A DNA stretch of 64,000 nucleotides from Parasedimentitalea huanghaiensis (GTDB taxonomy: Bacteria; Pseudomonadota; Alphaproteobacteria; Rhodobacterales; Rhodobacteraceae). Shown in pieces: positions 43,478 to 51,640 of the stretch (within the stretch, counting starts at the first letter, position 1; every line of letters starts with the position of its first letter). The notes below the pieces were generated by a model. That model ran no database searches. It was given only the letters and a program-made list of their open reading frames with translations, and had not been told where the DNA came from. The stretch covers positions 124,001 to 188,000 of the forward strand of contig NZ_WQLV01000007.1 in NCBI RefSeq assembly GCF_009753675.1. Reading direction: 5' to 3'. The position numbers and the translations under genes are program-made.

Positions 43478-43635
43478 TGCGGGGTGGCAGAGCTGGTAGC
43501 CAGGGCTCAGGTGATGGCGGATATGACACTGCGCATCGCTGTTTTGGTGAGACCCAAGTCCCTTCTCTTACAAGCCAAAAGGCCGACCTGAAAAACAGAC
43601 CGACCTCTCCGCATATTCAAATCAAACAAACCAGT

Positions 43636-43653
43636 GTGCGCCAGATGGCGCAC
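43636..43653 (-). terminator. possible terminator of the SulP gene
   Basis: GTGCGCC-AGAT-GGCGCAC hairpin 17 bp past the SulP stop on the minus strand; the tail (ACTGGTTTGTTTG) is only moderately T-rich. Confidence 0.5.
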
Positions 43654-43669
43654 TCCGTTTTGCTAGGGC

Positions 43670-45313
43670 TTAGTGCCCACCCAGGATCCCGGTTTTAACC
43701 GAGTAGTCCACCGCAACTGCATAGTCCGGATCATCATCACTATCGATCATCAGGTGCCCGGCTTTGGTCAGCAACTGGTGACAATCCCGGCTCAGATGGC
43801 GCAGGGACAAGGACTTGCCGGCGTCTTCATACTTGCCAGCCAGCGCCTCGATTGCCTGCAACGCAGACTGATCAACAACCCGGCTACGGGCAAAGTCGAC
43901 AATCACACGGTCAGCATCGTTTTCAACGTCAAACAGCTCGATAAAGCCATCGGTCGAACCAAAGAACAGTGGTCCTTCGATCTCATAGACCCGCGCGCCT
44001 TTGTCACTTTCAGAATCCCGGACATTGGCGTGAATACGCCGCGCGTTGTTCCAGGCATAGGCCAGCGCCGATACAATCACCCCAACAACAACTGCAATCG
44101 CCAAATCGGTCATCACCGTCACAACGGTCACCAGGACGATCACAAAGGCATCCATCGGCGGCACCTTTCGCATGATCTTCAGTGAGTTCCAGGCAAAGGT
44201 GCCGATCACCACCATGAACATCACACCCACCAGCGCGGCGAGCGGTATTTGCTCGATCAAGCTCGAGGCCCAGACGATAAACAACAGCAAGAACAATGCA
44301 GCAGCAAGGCCAGCAATTCGGGTCCGGCCACCTGATTTCACGTTGATCATCGACTGACCAATCATCGCACAACCGCCCATGCCGCCAAAGAAACCAGTGA
44401 CAACGTTTGAGGCGCCCTGGGCCATACATTCCTGGCTTGTTCCGCCACGTTTGCCGATGATCTCACCCACAAGGTTCAGCGTCAGAAGGCTTTCGATCAG
44501 ACCAATTGCCGCCAAGATCAGCGCATAGGGCAGGATGATCTGCAGCGTTTCAAAGTTAAACGGAGCCAGCGCAGTACCATACAGCCCAACACCTTCACCA
44601 AAGGGATTGTGGAACATCGGAAAGCCACCCTGGATCGACGCCATGTCACCAACACGCGGCACATCAAGACCAAAGATGATCACCACAGCGGCCACAATAC
44701 CAATCCCTGCCAAAGGCGCCGGGATCACCGAAGTGATCTTGGGGGTGCCCCAGATGATCAACATGGTCAGCCCCACCAGTCCCAGCATCAAGAACAGCGA
44801 CATCCCTGACAACCATTCTTCACCACCACTGCCCGGTACTTTGAACTGTGTCATCTGGGCTAGGAAAATCACAATCGCCAGACCATTCACAAAACCCAGC
44901 ATCACCGGATGCGGCACCAATCGGATAAACTTACCCCAGTGCATAACCCCAGCAATAACCTGCAGGATCCCCATCAGCACCACAGTAGCAAACAAATATT
45001 CCACACCATGCTGGGCAACCAGCGCCACCATCACAACCGCCAGCGCCCCAGTGGCGCCGGAAATCATGCCCGGGCGCCCGCCAAACAACGCGGTGATTAA
45101 CCCAACCATAAACGCCGCATATAGGCCAACCAACGGGTTCACCCCAGCCACAAAAGCAAAGGCTACCGCTTCGGGCACCAGGGCTAAGGCCACTGTCAAG
45201 CCAGACAGAATCTCGGTCCGAACACGGGCCACTGACCAGCCCTCATCCTGCATGATACTTAGGTTGGGCGGTGAAATGTGGTTGGCCAGAAGGGCCATGG
45301 CGGCGCGTCTCAT
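43670..45313 (-). CDS. SulP family inorganic anion transporter with STAS domain
   Basis: 547 residues. About 11-12 membrane helices include the family signature GLTVALALVPEAVAFAFVAGVNPLVGLYAAF; a cytoplasmic STAS domain follows (about 425-540, ARVYEIEGPLFFGSTDGF, VIVDFARSRVVDQSALQAIEAL). Transport of sulfate or bicarbonate is plausible; the conserved Ser/Asp loop of STAS reads VVDQSAL. Nearest upstream neighbour DUF2938 is separate. Confidence 0.94.
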   Translation of the reverse strand: MRRAAMALLANHISPPNLSIMQDEGWSVARVRTEILSGLTVALALVPEAVAFAFVAGVNPLVGLYAAFMVGLITALFGGRPGMISGATGALAVVMVALVAQHGVEYLFATVVLMGILQVIAGVMHWGKFIRLVPHPVMLGFVNGLAIVIFLAQMTQFKVPGSGGEEWLSGMSLFLMLGLVGLTMLIIWGTPKITSVIPAPLAGIGIVAAVVIIFGLDVPRVGDMASIQGGFPMFHNPFGEGVGLYGTALAPFNFETLQIILPYALILAAIGLIESLLTLNLVGEIIGKRGGTSQECMAQGASNVVTGFFGGMGGCAMIGQSMINVKSGGRTRIAGLAAALFLLLFIVWASSLIEQIPLAALVGVMFMVVIGTFAWNSLKIMRKVPPMDAFVIVLVTVVTVMTDLAIAVVVGVIVSALAYAWNNARRIHANVRDSESDKGARVYEIEGPLFFGSTDGFIELFDVENDADRVIVDFARSRVVDQSALQAIEALAGKYEDAGKSLSLRHLSRDCHQLLTKAGHLMIDSDDDPDYAVAVDYSVKTGILGGH

Positions 45314-45412
45314 GTAAAATACCTGTCATCGGGGATTGGTGTTCGCTGCCTGCCCGTTAGCGGAAAATAGCCCATCACACAAGGCTTTCACGCCGCCACT
45401 GGTTTTAGTTGC

Positions 45413-45910
45413 CTAAAGCACACCCCCACAAAGCAGGGCACTTAAGTAGAGGCCAACCCCAAACACGAAGTGGGTCAGCAGGCTGCCCATGCGCGCCTTC
45501 CAAGGGTTCGGTGCCAGTCGCGCGGCAACACCAAGGCCAAGACCGGGTTGCAGGGTCAGCATCGGCAATACCACAGAAACGGCACCAAAACCGAGTACCA
45601 ACACAGCAGGCGGCTGAAACAACCAATCCGGCCCAAGGAGCAGTGTCAGCCCGCCAGCCAAGCCGACACCAACGCTATAATGCAGCAGCCACCCCAGCAC
45701 CTTTTCAGCAGCTATAGGCGCCGCCGAAGCTGGATTGGCTAACACAGCTCGTCCGCCGACAAGGTGCCCCAACCAACGCCCAACCATAGCCCAGTTCATT
45801 CCCGGTTGTCCGGTGAACCTCGCCCTAATCACCCCAAACACATCCATAAAGACCGTTGCCCCAATTCCCACCAGAACAACCGCCGTCACAACCTCGATAT
45901 TCCAACTCAT
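45413..45910 (-). CDS. DUF2938 membrane protein
   Basis: 165 residues, four to five hydrophobic segments, family pattern VVLVGIGATVFMDVFGVIRARFTGQPGMNWAMVGRWLGHL. Function unknown. ATG 45910 is chosen for its AAGGGTG. It is divergent from a MerR regulator with a MerR operator in the intergenic region, so it is probably the regulated target, for example of a stress or metal signal. Confidence 0.88.
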   Translation of the reverse strand: MSWNIEVVTAVVLVGIGATVFMDVFGVIRARFTGQPGMNWAMVGRWLGHLVGGRAVLANPASAAPIAAEKVLGWLLHYSVGVGLAGGLTLLLGPDWLFQPPAVLVLGFGAVSVVLPMLTLQPGLGLGVAARLAPNPWKARMGSLLTHFVFGVGLYLSALLCGGVL

Positions 45911-45957
45911 TGCTTCACCCTTCATTGACCTGAGTTTCAAACAGGGGCATGTCTGCA

Positions 45958-45977
45958 ACTTAAAGCCAACTTGAGGT
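45958..45977 (-). promoter_or_regulatory. MerR-type operator in the DUF2938 promoter
   Basis: On the minus strand TTGACC (-35) leads into the imperfect dyad ACCTCAAG-TTGG-CTTTAAGT (6 of 8 arm positions match), the classical position for MerR/SoxR-like activators. It ends 4 bp before the merR start, so it can also autoregulate. Confidence 0.6.
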
Positions 45978-45981
45978 CAAC

Positions 45982-46401
45982 ATGAAATCGATCGACATCT
46001 CGGAAGTTGCCAAACTGTCCGGCTTCAAGGCGTCAGCTCTGCGCTATTACGAAACTCTTGGCCTAATCCAATCAGACAGCCGCAAAGGGCTGCGACGCCA
46101 GTATGACGATACAGTTCTGGATCGGCTGGCCCTCATTTCGATGGGACAGTCAGCAGGGTTTTCCCTTGAGGAGATCGGGGAGGTTTTTCAGAAAGATGAA
46201 CATTTCGAGATTGATCGCCAGCGCCTGCACACTAAGGCGGATGAAGTGGAACAGCACATCCGCCAGCTCAGAATACTGGCCCGGGCCTTGCGCCACGTGG
46301 CTGATTGTACAGCCCCAAGCCACTCCGAATGTCCAACGTTCCGCAAAATGATGGCCGAGGCTCCAAAACTGGCAACGCGCCAGAAACAAAGCAAACACTA
46401 G
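45982..46401 (+). CDS. MerR family transcriptional regulator
   Basis: 139 residues. HTH and wing at residues 3-70 (IDISEVAKLSGFKASALRYYETLGLI), dimerisation helix about 75-110, and a C-terminal tail with two cysteines (DCTAPSHSECPTF) that may bind metal or sense redox. Paired head-to-head with DUF2938. The effector is unknown. Confidence 0.93.
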   Translation: MKSIDISEVAKLSGFKASALRYYETLGLIQSDSRKGLRRQYDDTVLDRLALISMGQSAGFSLEEIGEVFQKDEHFEIDRQRLHTKADEVEQHIRQLRILARALRHVADCTAPSHSECPTFRKMMAEAPKLATRQKQSKH

Positions 46402-46539
46402 CGCTTTCGTTCGTCGCAACGGATACCGTCATCGGACAGAACTGCAAGCAAATCAGGGCTGTCCGGCTTGAATTTCCCAGCTTGCCTTCCCTTCCCCACA
46501 ACTAACGATAGAGTGCGCCACAGCTAAAGGGGCAGTGCT

Positions 46540-47946
46540 ATGATCAAAACTTGGCAAGACATCGAAGACCGTGGCGGTCAGGCTTGGCTCACACCCGCAG
46601 AGATCTTGTTGATCGAGGCCAGCAAGTCCGGCGACCCCTGTGTCCTTGGCGATGGGCTTTGCCCCGAAGAAGGCAATGTTCAGGGCTCACTGACGGTCCG
46701 CGCCGAGGTCCTGCGGTATTTGGTTCTGGGCGGCTGCAACATCGTTCAGATTCAGGATCTTGGTGTGCATTTATGGGGGGCCTGCATCACCGGCGAACTC
46801 GACCTCAGCTTCGCCAAGGCAAAGGGGGCACTGGGCCTGCTGAATTGTCGAATTGATCAGGGGGTACAGGCCCTTCAAACCCGGTTCGAAATGCTGAATT
46901 TGAGCGGAAGTTCAATTTCCCTGCTCAATGCACAAAGCGCCTCTTTCCATGGTGACGTGTTTCTGCGTGACACAAGAACCAACGGACCCGTCAGATTGAA
47001 CGGGGCGACAATCGGTGGCCAGTTGGACTTAACCGGAGCCCATATTCATGCGCCAAACCGAAATGCGCTAAACGGTCAGCGACTTCGGGTCGAACGTGGT
47101 TTCTTTTGGCGCAATGTCACCGTCAGTGCAGGCGCAGTCGACCTGAACTCAGCCCATGTCGGGGATCTGGTTGATGATGTAACAGGCTGGCCCCCAAAAG
47201 GGCGCCTGATCCTTGATGGCTTTACCTATGAACGGATTTCAGGTTCTTCCACCCGCGCCAGCAAACGTATTGCCTGGTTGGAACAGGGCAGTGAATGGAA
47301 CGGCTATTTCCATCCGCAACCCTTTACCCATCTGGCACAGGTGTTCCGCGATCTTGGTCACGATACTGATGCCCGCCGTGTCTTGGCCCGCCGTGAACAA
47401 CTGGCACGCAGATATGAACGCCATCATATGCGCGTGGTCCCCGATGGCAGCCTCGGGCTGGGTTTCAAAAGTATCTGGCGCGATCTCAAACGCGGGGCTC
47501 TTTTTGCCGCCGATCAGCTATTGCGGCTGACAGTTGGCTATGGGCACCACCCCTTTCGCAGTCTCTGGCTGCTGGTGGCTCTGGTCTGTGCCGCCATGCT
47601 CCCCGCGCAAAAAGCCTGGGAGGAAGGCAGCATGGCTCCAAACGCTGCGCCGGTGTTGGTGTCGCAGGACTGGAGACATCTGGCCGGCACATCGGAGAAT
47701 CCGGCGCGCGACTGGTCCGCTGTCATCCCCGGCAAAGACTGGGAAACCTTTTATGCCCCTGCCTATGCCAGTGACCTGGTCATCCCACTTGTCAACCTGG
47801 GCCAGACCGACGCCTGGGCCCCCTCCACCGAACGCGGACCCTGGGGCTGGCACCTGTGGTGGCTCAGATGGCTGTTCACCACAGCCGGCTGGATTGTCAC
47901 CGCACTGGGTGCAGCTGCCATCACCGGCATCATCCGCCGCGACTAA
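46540..47946 (+). CDS. large beta-helix-like protein with C-terminal membrane helices, function unknown
   Basis: 468 residues. Residues about 60-250 consist of degenerate short repeats with buried Leu every five residues (GELDLSFAKAKGALGLL, LRLNGATIGGQLDLTGA), like pentapeptide right-handed helices. A charged helical segment follows (FTHLAQVFRDLGHDTDARRVLARREQ). The C terminus has two or more hydrophobic helices (about 335-360 and 440-465). The sequence TVGYG at 331-335 recalls K+ channel filters but lacks the pore-helix context. Similar architecture is known from proteins annotated as membrane-associated oxidoreductases, a label I would not trust. AAAGGGG precedes the ATG. Confidence 0.75.
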   Translation: MIKTWQDIEDRGGQAWLTPAEILLIEASKSGDPCVLGDGLCPEEGNVQGSLTVRAEVLRYLVLGGCNIVQIQDLGVHLWGACITGELDLSFAKAKGALGLLNCRIDQGVQALQTRFEMLNLSGSSISLLNAQSASFHGDVFLRDTRTNGPVRLNGATIGGQLDLTGAHIHAPNRNALNGQRLRVERGFFWRNVTVSAGAVDLNSAHVGDLVDDVTGWPPKGRLILDGFTYERISGSSTRASKRIAWLEQGSEWNGYFHPQPFTHLAQVFRDLGHDTDARRVLARREQLARRYERHHMRVVPDGSLGLGFKSIWRDLKRGALFAADQLLRLTVGYGHHPFRSLWLLVALVCAAMLPAQKAWEEGSMAPNAAPVLVSQDWRHLAGTSENPARDWSAVIPGKDWETFYAPAYASDLVIPLVNLGQTDAWAPSTERGPWGWHLWWLRWLFTTAGWIVTALGAAAITGIIRRD

Positions 47947-48010
47947 CACTTGCAAGTCCGGACCCCACCGGCATTATCTGACCAAGCATTATTGAACTGG
48001 GAGCAGGACT

Positions 48011-48886
48011 TTGACGGACACAATGATCGGTGTGATCGGCGGCTCGGGCCTTTACGAAATTGACGGATTGCAGGCTGCCGAATGGGTCACCGTCGAAACG
48101 CCATGGGGGGATGCCTCTGACCAGATCCTGACCGGCACTTTGGACGGTGTCAAAATGGCCTTTCTGCCGCGACACGGGCGTGGCCATGTGCATTCCCCAA
48201 CCGAGGTTCCCTATCGTGCCAACATCGACGCCCTGAAACGCTTGGGCGTAACCGATGTAATCTCGGTCTCCGCCTGCGGTTCGTTTCGCGAAGAAATGGC
48301 CCCCGGTGATTTTGTCATCGTAGATCAGTTCATCGACCGCACCTTTGCCCGCGAGAAAAGCTTCTTTGGGACGGGCTGTGTGGCCCATGTCAGTGCAGCC
48401 CACCCGACATGCCAACGATTGGGGGATGCCTGCCAAACTGCCGCCAAGGACGCCGGGATCAATGTTCATCGGGGCGGCACCTATCTGGCAATGGAGGGGC
48501 CTCAGTTCTCAACAGTTGCCGAATCGAAAATGTACCGAGAGTCATGGGGCGCAGATGTCATAGGTATGACCAATATGCCCGAAGCCAAACTCGCCCGCGA
48601 AGCTGAGCTTTGTTACGCCTCTGTTGCGATGGTTACCGATTATGACAGCTGGCATCCGGGTCATGGTGCCGTCGATATCAGTGCCATTTTGGCCACCCTG
48701 CAGGGAAACTCCAACAATGGGGCTGAGCTGATACGCCGTCTGCCGAAACTACTTGGCGATCAGCGCGCGACCTGTCCGCATGGCTGTGACCGTGCATTGG
48801 AATATGCAATCATGACCGCACCAGAAAAACGCGACCCCGCACTATTAGCAAAGCTGGATGCCGTGGCCGGGCGGGTTCTCGGTTGA
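48011..48886 (+). CDS. mtnP: S-methyl-5'-thioadenosine phosphorylase
   Basis: 291 residues. Cleaves methylthioadenosine to adenine and methylthioribose-1-P in polyamine/methionine salvage. Motifs: IGVIGGSGLYEIDGL, FLPRHGRGH and the TMEGPQFST-like AMEGPQFSTVAES, with the purine base pocket EAKLAREAELCYA...TDYDSW. The TTG start has AGGA 5 nt upstream; an ATG four codons later is a possible alternative. Its adenine product is the substrate of Apt, encoded 0.9 kb downstream. Confidence 0.95.
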   Translation: MTDTMIGVIGGSGLYEIDGLQAAEWVTVETPWGDASDQILTGTLDGVKMAFLPRHGRGHVHSPTEVPYRANIDALKRLGVTDVISVSACGSFREEMAPGDFVIVDQFIDRTFAREKSFFGTGCVAHVSAAHPTCQRLGDACQTAAKDAGINVHRGGTYLAMEGPQFSTVAESKMYRESWGADVIGMTNMPEAKLAREAELCYASVAMVTDYDSWHPGHGAVDISAILATLQGNSNNGAELIRRLPKLLGDQRATCPHGCDRALEYAIMTAPEKRDPALLAKLDAVAGRVLG

Positions 48887-48917
48887 ATTCGGTTTAAAGA
48901 CCGACCTCGCAACAATC

Positions 48918-48960
48918 GGCAAAGCGAAGCTAAATCAAAATTGATCATTGACGCTTTGCC
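48918..48960. repeat. inverted repeat GGCAAAGCG ... CGCTTTGCC
   Basis: Perfect 9-bp arms separated by 25 bp, between mtnP and the LysE-type gene. No T-run follows, so a dyad operator or a structural element is as likely as a terminator. Confidence 0.5.
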
Positions 48961-49010
48961 AAAGCGATGTCTTTGCTGCCTCTGATACAGATTGATCAGG
49001 GTGAATTGCT

Positions 49011-49646
49011 ATGGATATGAACATTTGGTTGGCGTTTGTCGCGGCTTCAGTGGCGCTGCTGATGATCCCTGGTCCAACTGTGCTGCTCGTTCTCAGCTAT
49101 GCCCTGTCCAAGGGCCGACAAGTGGCCGTAGCTGCAGCCTTGGGCGTGGCCGTTGGGGATTTCATTGCCATGACCGCATCGCTGGTGGGGCTTGGCGCCC
49201 TGGTCATGGCCTCGGCCACCCTATTCACGGTTCTGAAATGGGCCGGTGCCGTCTATCTGGTCTGGTTGGGGATCAAACTGTGGCGCAGTGCTTCGGGTGA
49301 ACCTGACGCTGAGGTTGAGCTGGCCGCCACCCGCGACGTGCAGGCCCGTGGCATTTTTGGCCACACGGCCATGGTCACCGCGCTGAACCCCAAGTCCATC
49401 GGCTTCTTCATCGCCTTTGTACCGCAGTTCATCCACCCCGAAGGCAGTCTGGCCCCACAGTTTGCCATTCTGATTGCAACATTTGTGATCCTGGCCGGGT
49501 TGAATGCTCTGGCCTTTGCAGTGCTGGCTGATCGCATGCGTGGCTGGATCGCACGACCTGCTGTGGTGGCCAATCTAACCCGCGGCGGCGGGGTTGCTCT
49601 AATCGGCATGGGCCTGACCACGGCATTTCTGCGCCGCCCGGTTTAA
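49011..49646 (+). CDS. LysE family translocator
   Basis: 211-residue membrane protein, about six helices; signature LMIPGPTVLLVLSYALSKGRQ and ALNPKSIGFFIAFVPQFI. Members export amino acids such as lysine, threonine or homoserine lactone. AGGGTG precedes the ATG. It sits between mtnP and apt; substrate unknown. Confidence 0.93.
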   Translation: MDMNIWLAFVAASVALLMIPGPTVLLVLSYALSKGRQVAVAAALGVAVGDFIAMTASLVGLGALVMASATLFTVLKWAGAVYLVWLGIKLWRSASGEPDAEVELAATRDVQARGIFGHTAMVTALNPKSIGFFIAFVPQFIHPEGSLAPQFAILIATFVILAGLNALAFAVLADRMRGWIARPAVVANLTRGGGVALIGMGLTTAFLRRPV

Positions 49647-49790
49647 ATCCTACGCCTGCACATCTGCGGCAATTGCTGCGGACCCGCGGTTGTCACTTGC
49701 AACAAGCGCCCGCATCATCCAAACCGCTTAAGGTCTGACCAACTGGTCAGACCTGATCCAATTCGAGCCGACCACCAAAGAGGCCCCGCC

Positions 49791-50330
49791 ATGTCGAAGC
49801 GTCCCGATGTCAAAGATTACATCCGCACCATCCCTGACTTCCCGCACGAAGGGATCATGTTTCGCGATGTAACCACCCTATTTGCCGATCCGCGCGGGTT
49901 TCGGATGGCAATTGACCAGATGCTGCACCCCTATGCTGGCATGCAGATCGACAAGGTGGTCGGGCTAGAGGCCCGCGGCTTTATCCTCGGAGGCGCGATT
50001 GCACACCAGCTGGGCACCGGATTTGTACCCATTCGTAAGGCGGGCAAACTGCCCGGTGCCACGCTCAGCCAAGATTACAAGCTGGAGTATGGCGAAGCGA
50101 CGGTCGAAATCCATGACGATGCAATCCAGCCCGGTGAAAAGATCCTGGTGGTCGATGACCTACTGGCCACAGGCGGCACCGCTGCGGCAGGCATCAAACT
50201 GATCGAGCGATTGGGCGGTGAGATCCTGTCCTGCTCGTTCATCATCGACTTGCCGGAATTGGGCGGCGGCAAAGTATTGGAAGACATGGGCATGGACGTG
50301 CATGTCCTGTGTGAATTCGAAGGCGAATAA
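49791..50330 (+). CDS. apt: adenine phosphoribosyltransferase
   Basis: 179 residues. Converts adenine and PRPP to AMP. The type I phosphoribosyltransferase loop [14 protein letters not shown] and the flexible [10 protein letters not shown] hood are intact; N-terminal [22 protein letters not shown] is typical. GAGG precedes the ATG. Recycles adenine released by MtnP encoded nearby. Confidence 0.98.
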   Translation: MSKRPDVKDYIRTIPDFPHEGIMFRDVTTLFADPRGFRMAIDQMLHPYAGMQIDKVVGLEARGFILGGAIAHQLGTGFVPIRKAGKLPGATLSQDYKLEYGEATVEIHDDAIQPGEKILVVDDLLATGGTAAAGIKLIERLGGEILSCSFIIDLPELGGGKVLEDMGMDVHVLCEFEGE

Positions 50331-50391
50331 CGTCACGACGCTGACGCGAAATGGCTTGCACGCCGTTTCCTGTCTGACCTAGCGTGCGCAC

Positions 50392-51615
50392 ATGACCACG
50401 CCCCAAATCCACGACAGTCGATATTCCTGGCTCCGCCTGCTTGTGACTCTGGCAATCGCCACCGTTGCCAATGTCGGCATGTGGGCGGTGATTGTCATTT
50501 TACCCGCCGTCGAAGTCGAGTTTGGTGCGGGTCGAGCTGAGGCCTCCATGCCTTATACCCTGACCATGGTCGGGTTTGCCTTGGGCAATCTGATCATTGG
50601 ACGGCTGGTAGACCGGGTCGGCGTTACATTGGCCCTGAACGGGGCTGCACTGGTGATTGCAGCTGGCTATGCACTGTCTGTTTTGGCTCCTTCGATTACT
50701 GTCCTCTCCCTGACCCACCTGTTGCTGGGACTTGGCACAGCTGTTGGGTTTGGCCCCCTGATCGCTGATATCTCGCACTGGTTTATCAAACGACGCGGCA
50801 TTGCTGTGGCGCTGGTTGCCAGTGGCAATTACCTTTCTGGCGCGATCTGGCCCACCGCGCTTTCCGGAATTCTGGCCGAGAGCGGCTGGCGCAGCGTCTA
50901 CCTGACACTGGCACTGGTCACCCTGGTTGTTCTTATGCCACTTTCCCTGCTGCTGCGCCGGCGCCTTCCAGCAACGGCGCATGAAACCTCGGCCGCAGCC
51001 TCCGCTCTGAATGCCCGGTCCTCCGGTCTGACACCGCGACAGTTGCAATGGCTATTGGGGCTGGCCGGCATTGGTTGCTGTGTCGCCATGGCGATGCCTC
51101 AGGTCCATATTGTCGCTTATTGTGTTGGCCTGGGTTATGGCCCAGCCGTGGGCGCCGAGATGCTGTCCCTGATGCTGCTGGGCGGCGTAGCCAGCCGGAT
51201 CATTTCGGGCCTGCTGGCCGACCGGCTGGGTGGGGTTGTGATCTTGCTGGCTGGATCAGTCCTGCAGTGTATCGCTCTGTTTCTGTATCTGCCCTATGAC
51301 GGCATGATCTCGCTTTACATGGTCAGTCTGGTGTTTGGCCTGGCGCAGGGCGGTATCGTGCCCAGCTATGCACTGGTGGTGCGCGAATACATGCCCCCGC
51401 GTGAAGCTGGAGCGCGGGTTGGCTTTGTCATGATGATGACCATCCTTGGTATGGCATTGGGTGGATGGATGTCCGGCTGGATCTATGATGTCACTGGCAG
51501 CTATCAACTGGCCTTTATCAACGGCATTCTGTGGAACGGATTAAACATCGCGATCCTGTTGCTGTTGCTGCTGCGCAGCCGTTCGGCACGAAACGCAACC
51601 ACTGCCCTGTCGTAA
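50392..51615 (+). CDS. MFS transporter
   Basis: 407 residues with about 12 helices. The motif A-like loop GRLVDRVG between helices 2 and 3, its second copy GLLADRLGG, and the MCT-like arrangement suggest a monocarboxylate or sugar-acid porter, but the substrate is undetermined. No strong ribosome binding site is seen at the ATG, and it ends 25 bp from the convergent FAD-linked gene. Confidence 0.9.
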   Translation: MTTPQIHDSRYSWLRLLVTLAIATVANVGMWAVIVILPAVEVEFGAGRAEASMPYTLTMVGFALGNLIIGRLVDRVGVTLALNGAALVIAAGYALSVLAPSITVLSLTHLLLGLGTAVGFGPLIADISHWFIKRRGIAVALVASGNYLSGAIWPTALSGILAESGWRSVYLTLALVTLVVLMPLSLLLRRRLPATAHETSAAASALNARSSGLTPRQLQWLLGLAGIGCCVAMAMPQVHIVAYCVGLGYGPAVGAEMLSLMLLGGVASRIISGLLADRLGGVVILLAGSVLQCIALFLYLPYDGMISLYMVSLVFGLAQGGIVPSYALVVREYMPPREAGARVGFVMMMTILGMALGGWMSGWIYDVTGSYQLAFINGILWNGLNIAILLLLLLRSRSARNATTALS

Positions 51616-51620
51616 ACCTT

Positions 51621-51640
51621 GGTGCGTGCCAGCACGCACC
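51621..51640. repeat. short intergenic hairpin repeat, family 1, copy B
   Basis: GGTGCGTG-CCAG-CACGCACC between the convergent MFS and FAD-dehydrogenase genes. Its reverse complement, extended by the flanking CCTAC, matches copy A at 36781 in nearly every position. It may also terminate transcription on both sides. Confidence 0.65.

Larger units (their letters stand above)
43364..43669. other. 306-bp intergenic region with nested inverted repeats
   Basis: No gene is seen. It holds a perfect 11-bp inverted repeat (43423-43433 with 43467-43477) around a GC-rich inner hairpin, and a GTGCGCC/GGCGCAC hairpin (43636-43653). The segment from 43478 superficially resembles a tRNA 5' half but has no T-arm. 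Confidence 0.5.

Noticed and set aside
43478-43560. tRNA-like sequence (GCGGGGTGGCAGAGCTGGTAGC)
   Set aside because: The D-arm-like part has no matching anticodon stem, no TTCGA T-loop and no acceptor pairing.
47521-47540. K+ channel selectivity filter TVGYG in the 468-residue protein
   Set aside because: No pore helix or flanking channel helices in the right order; likely chance.
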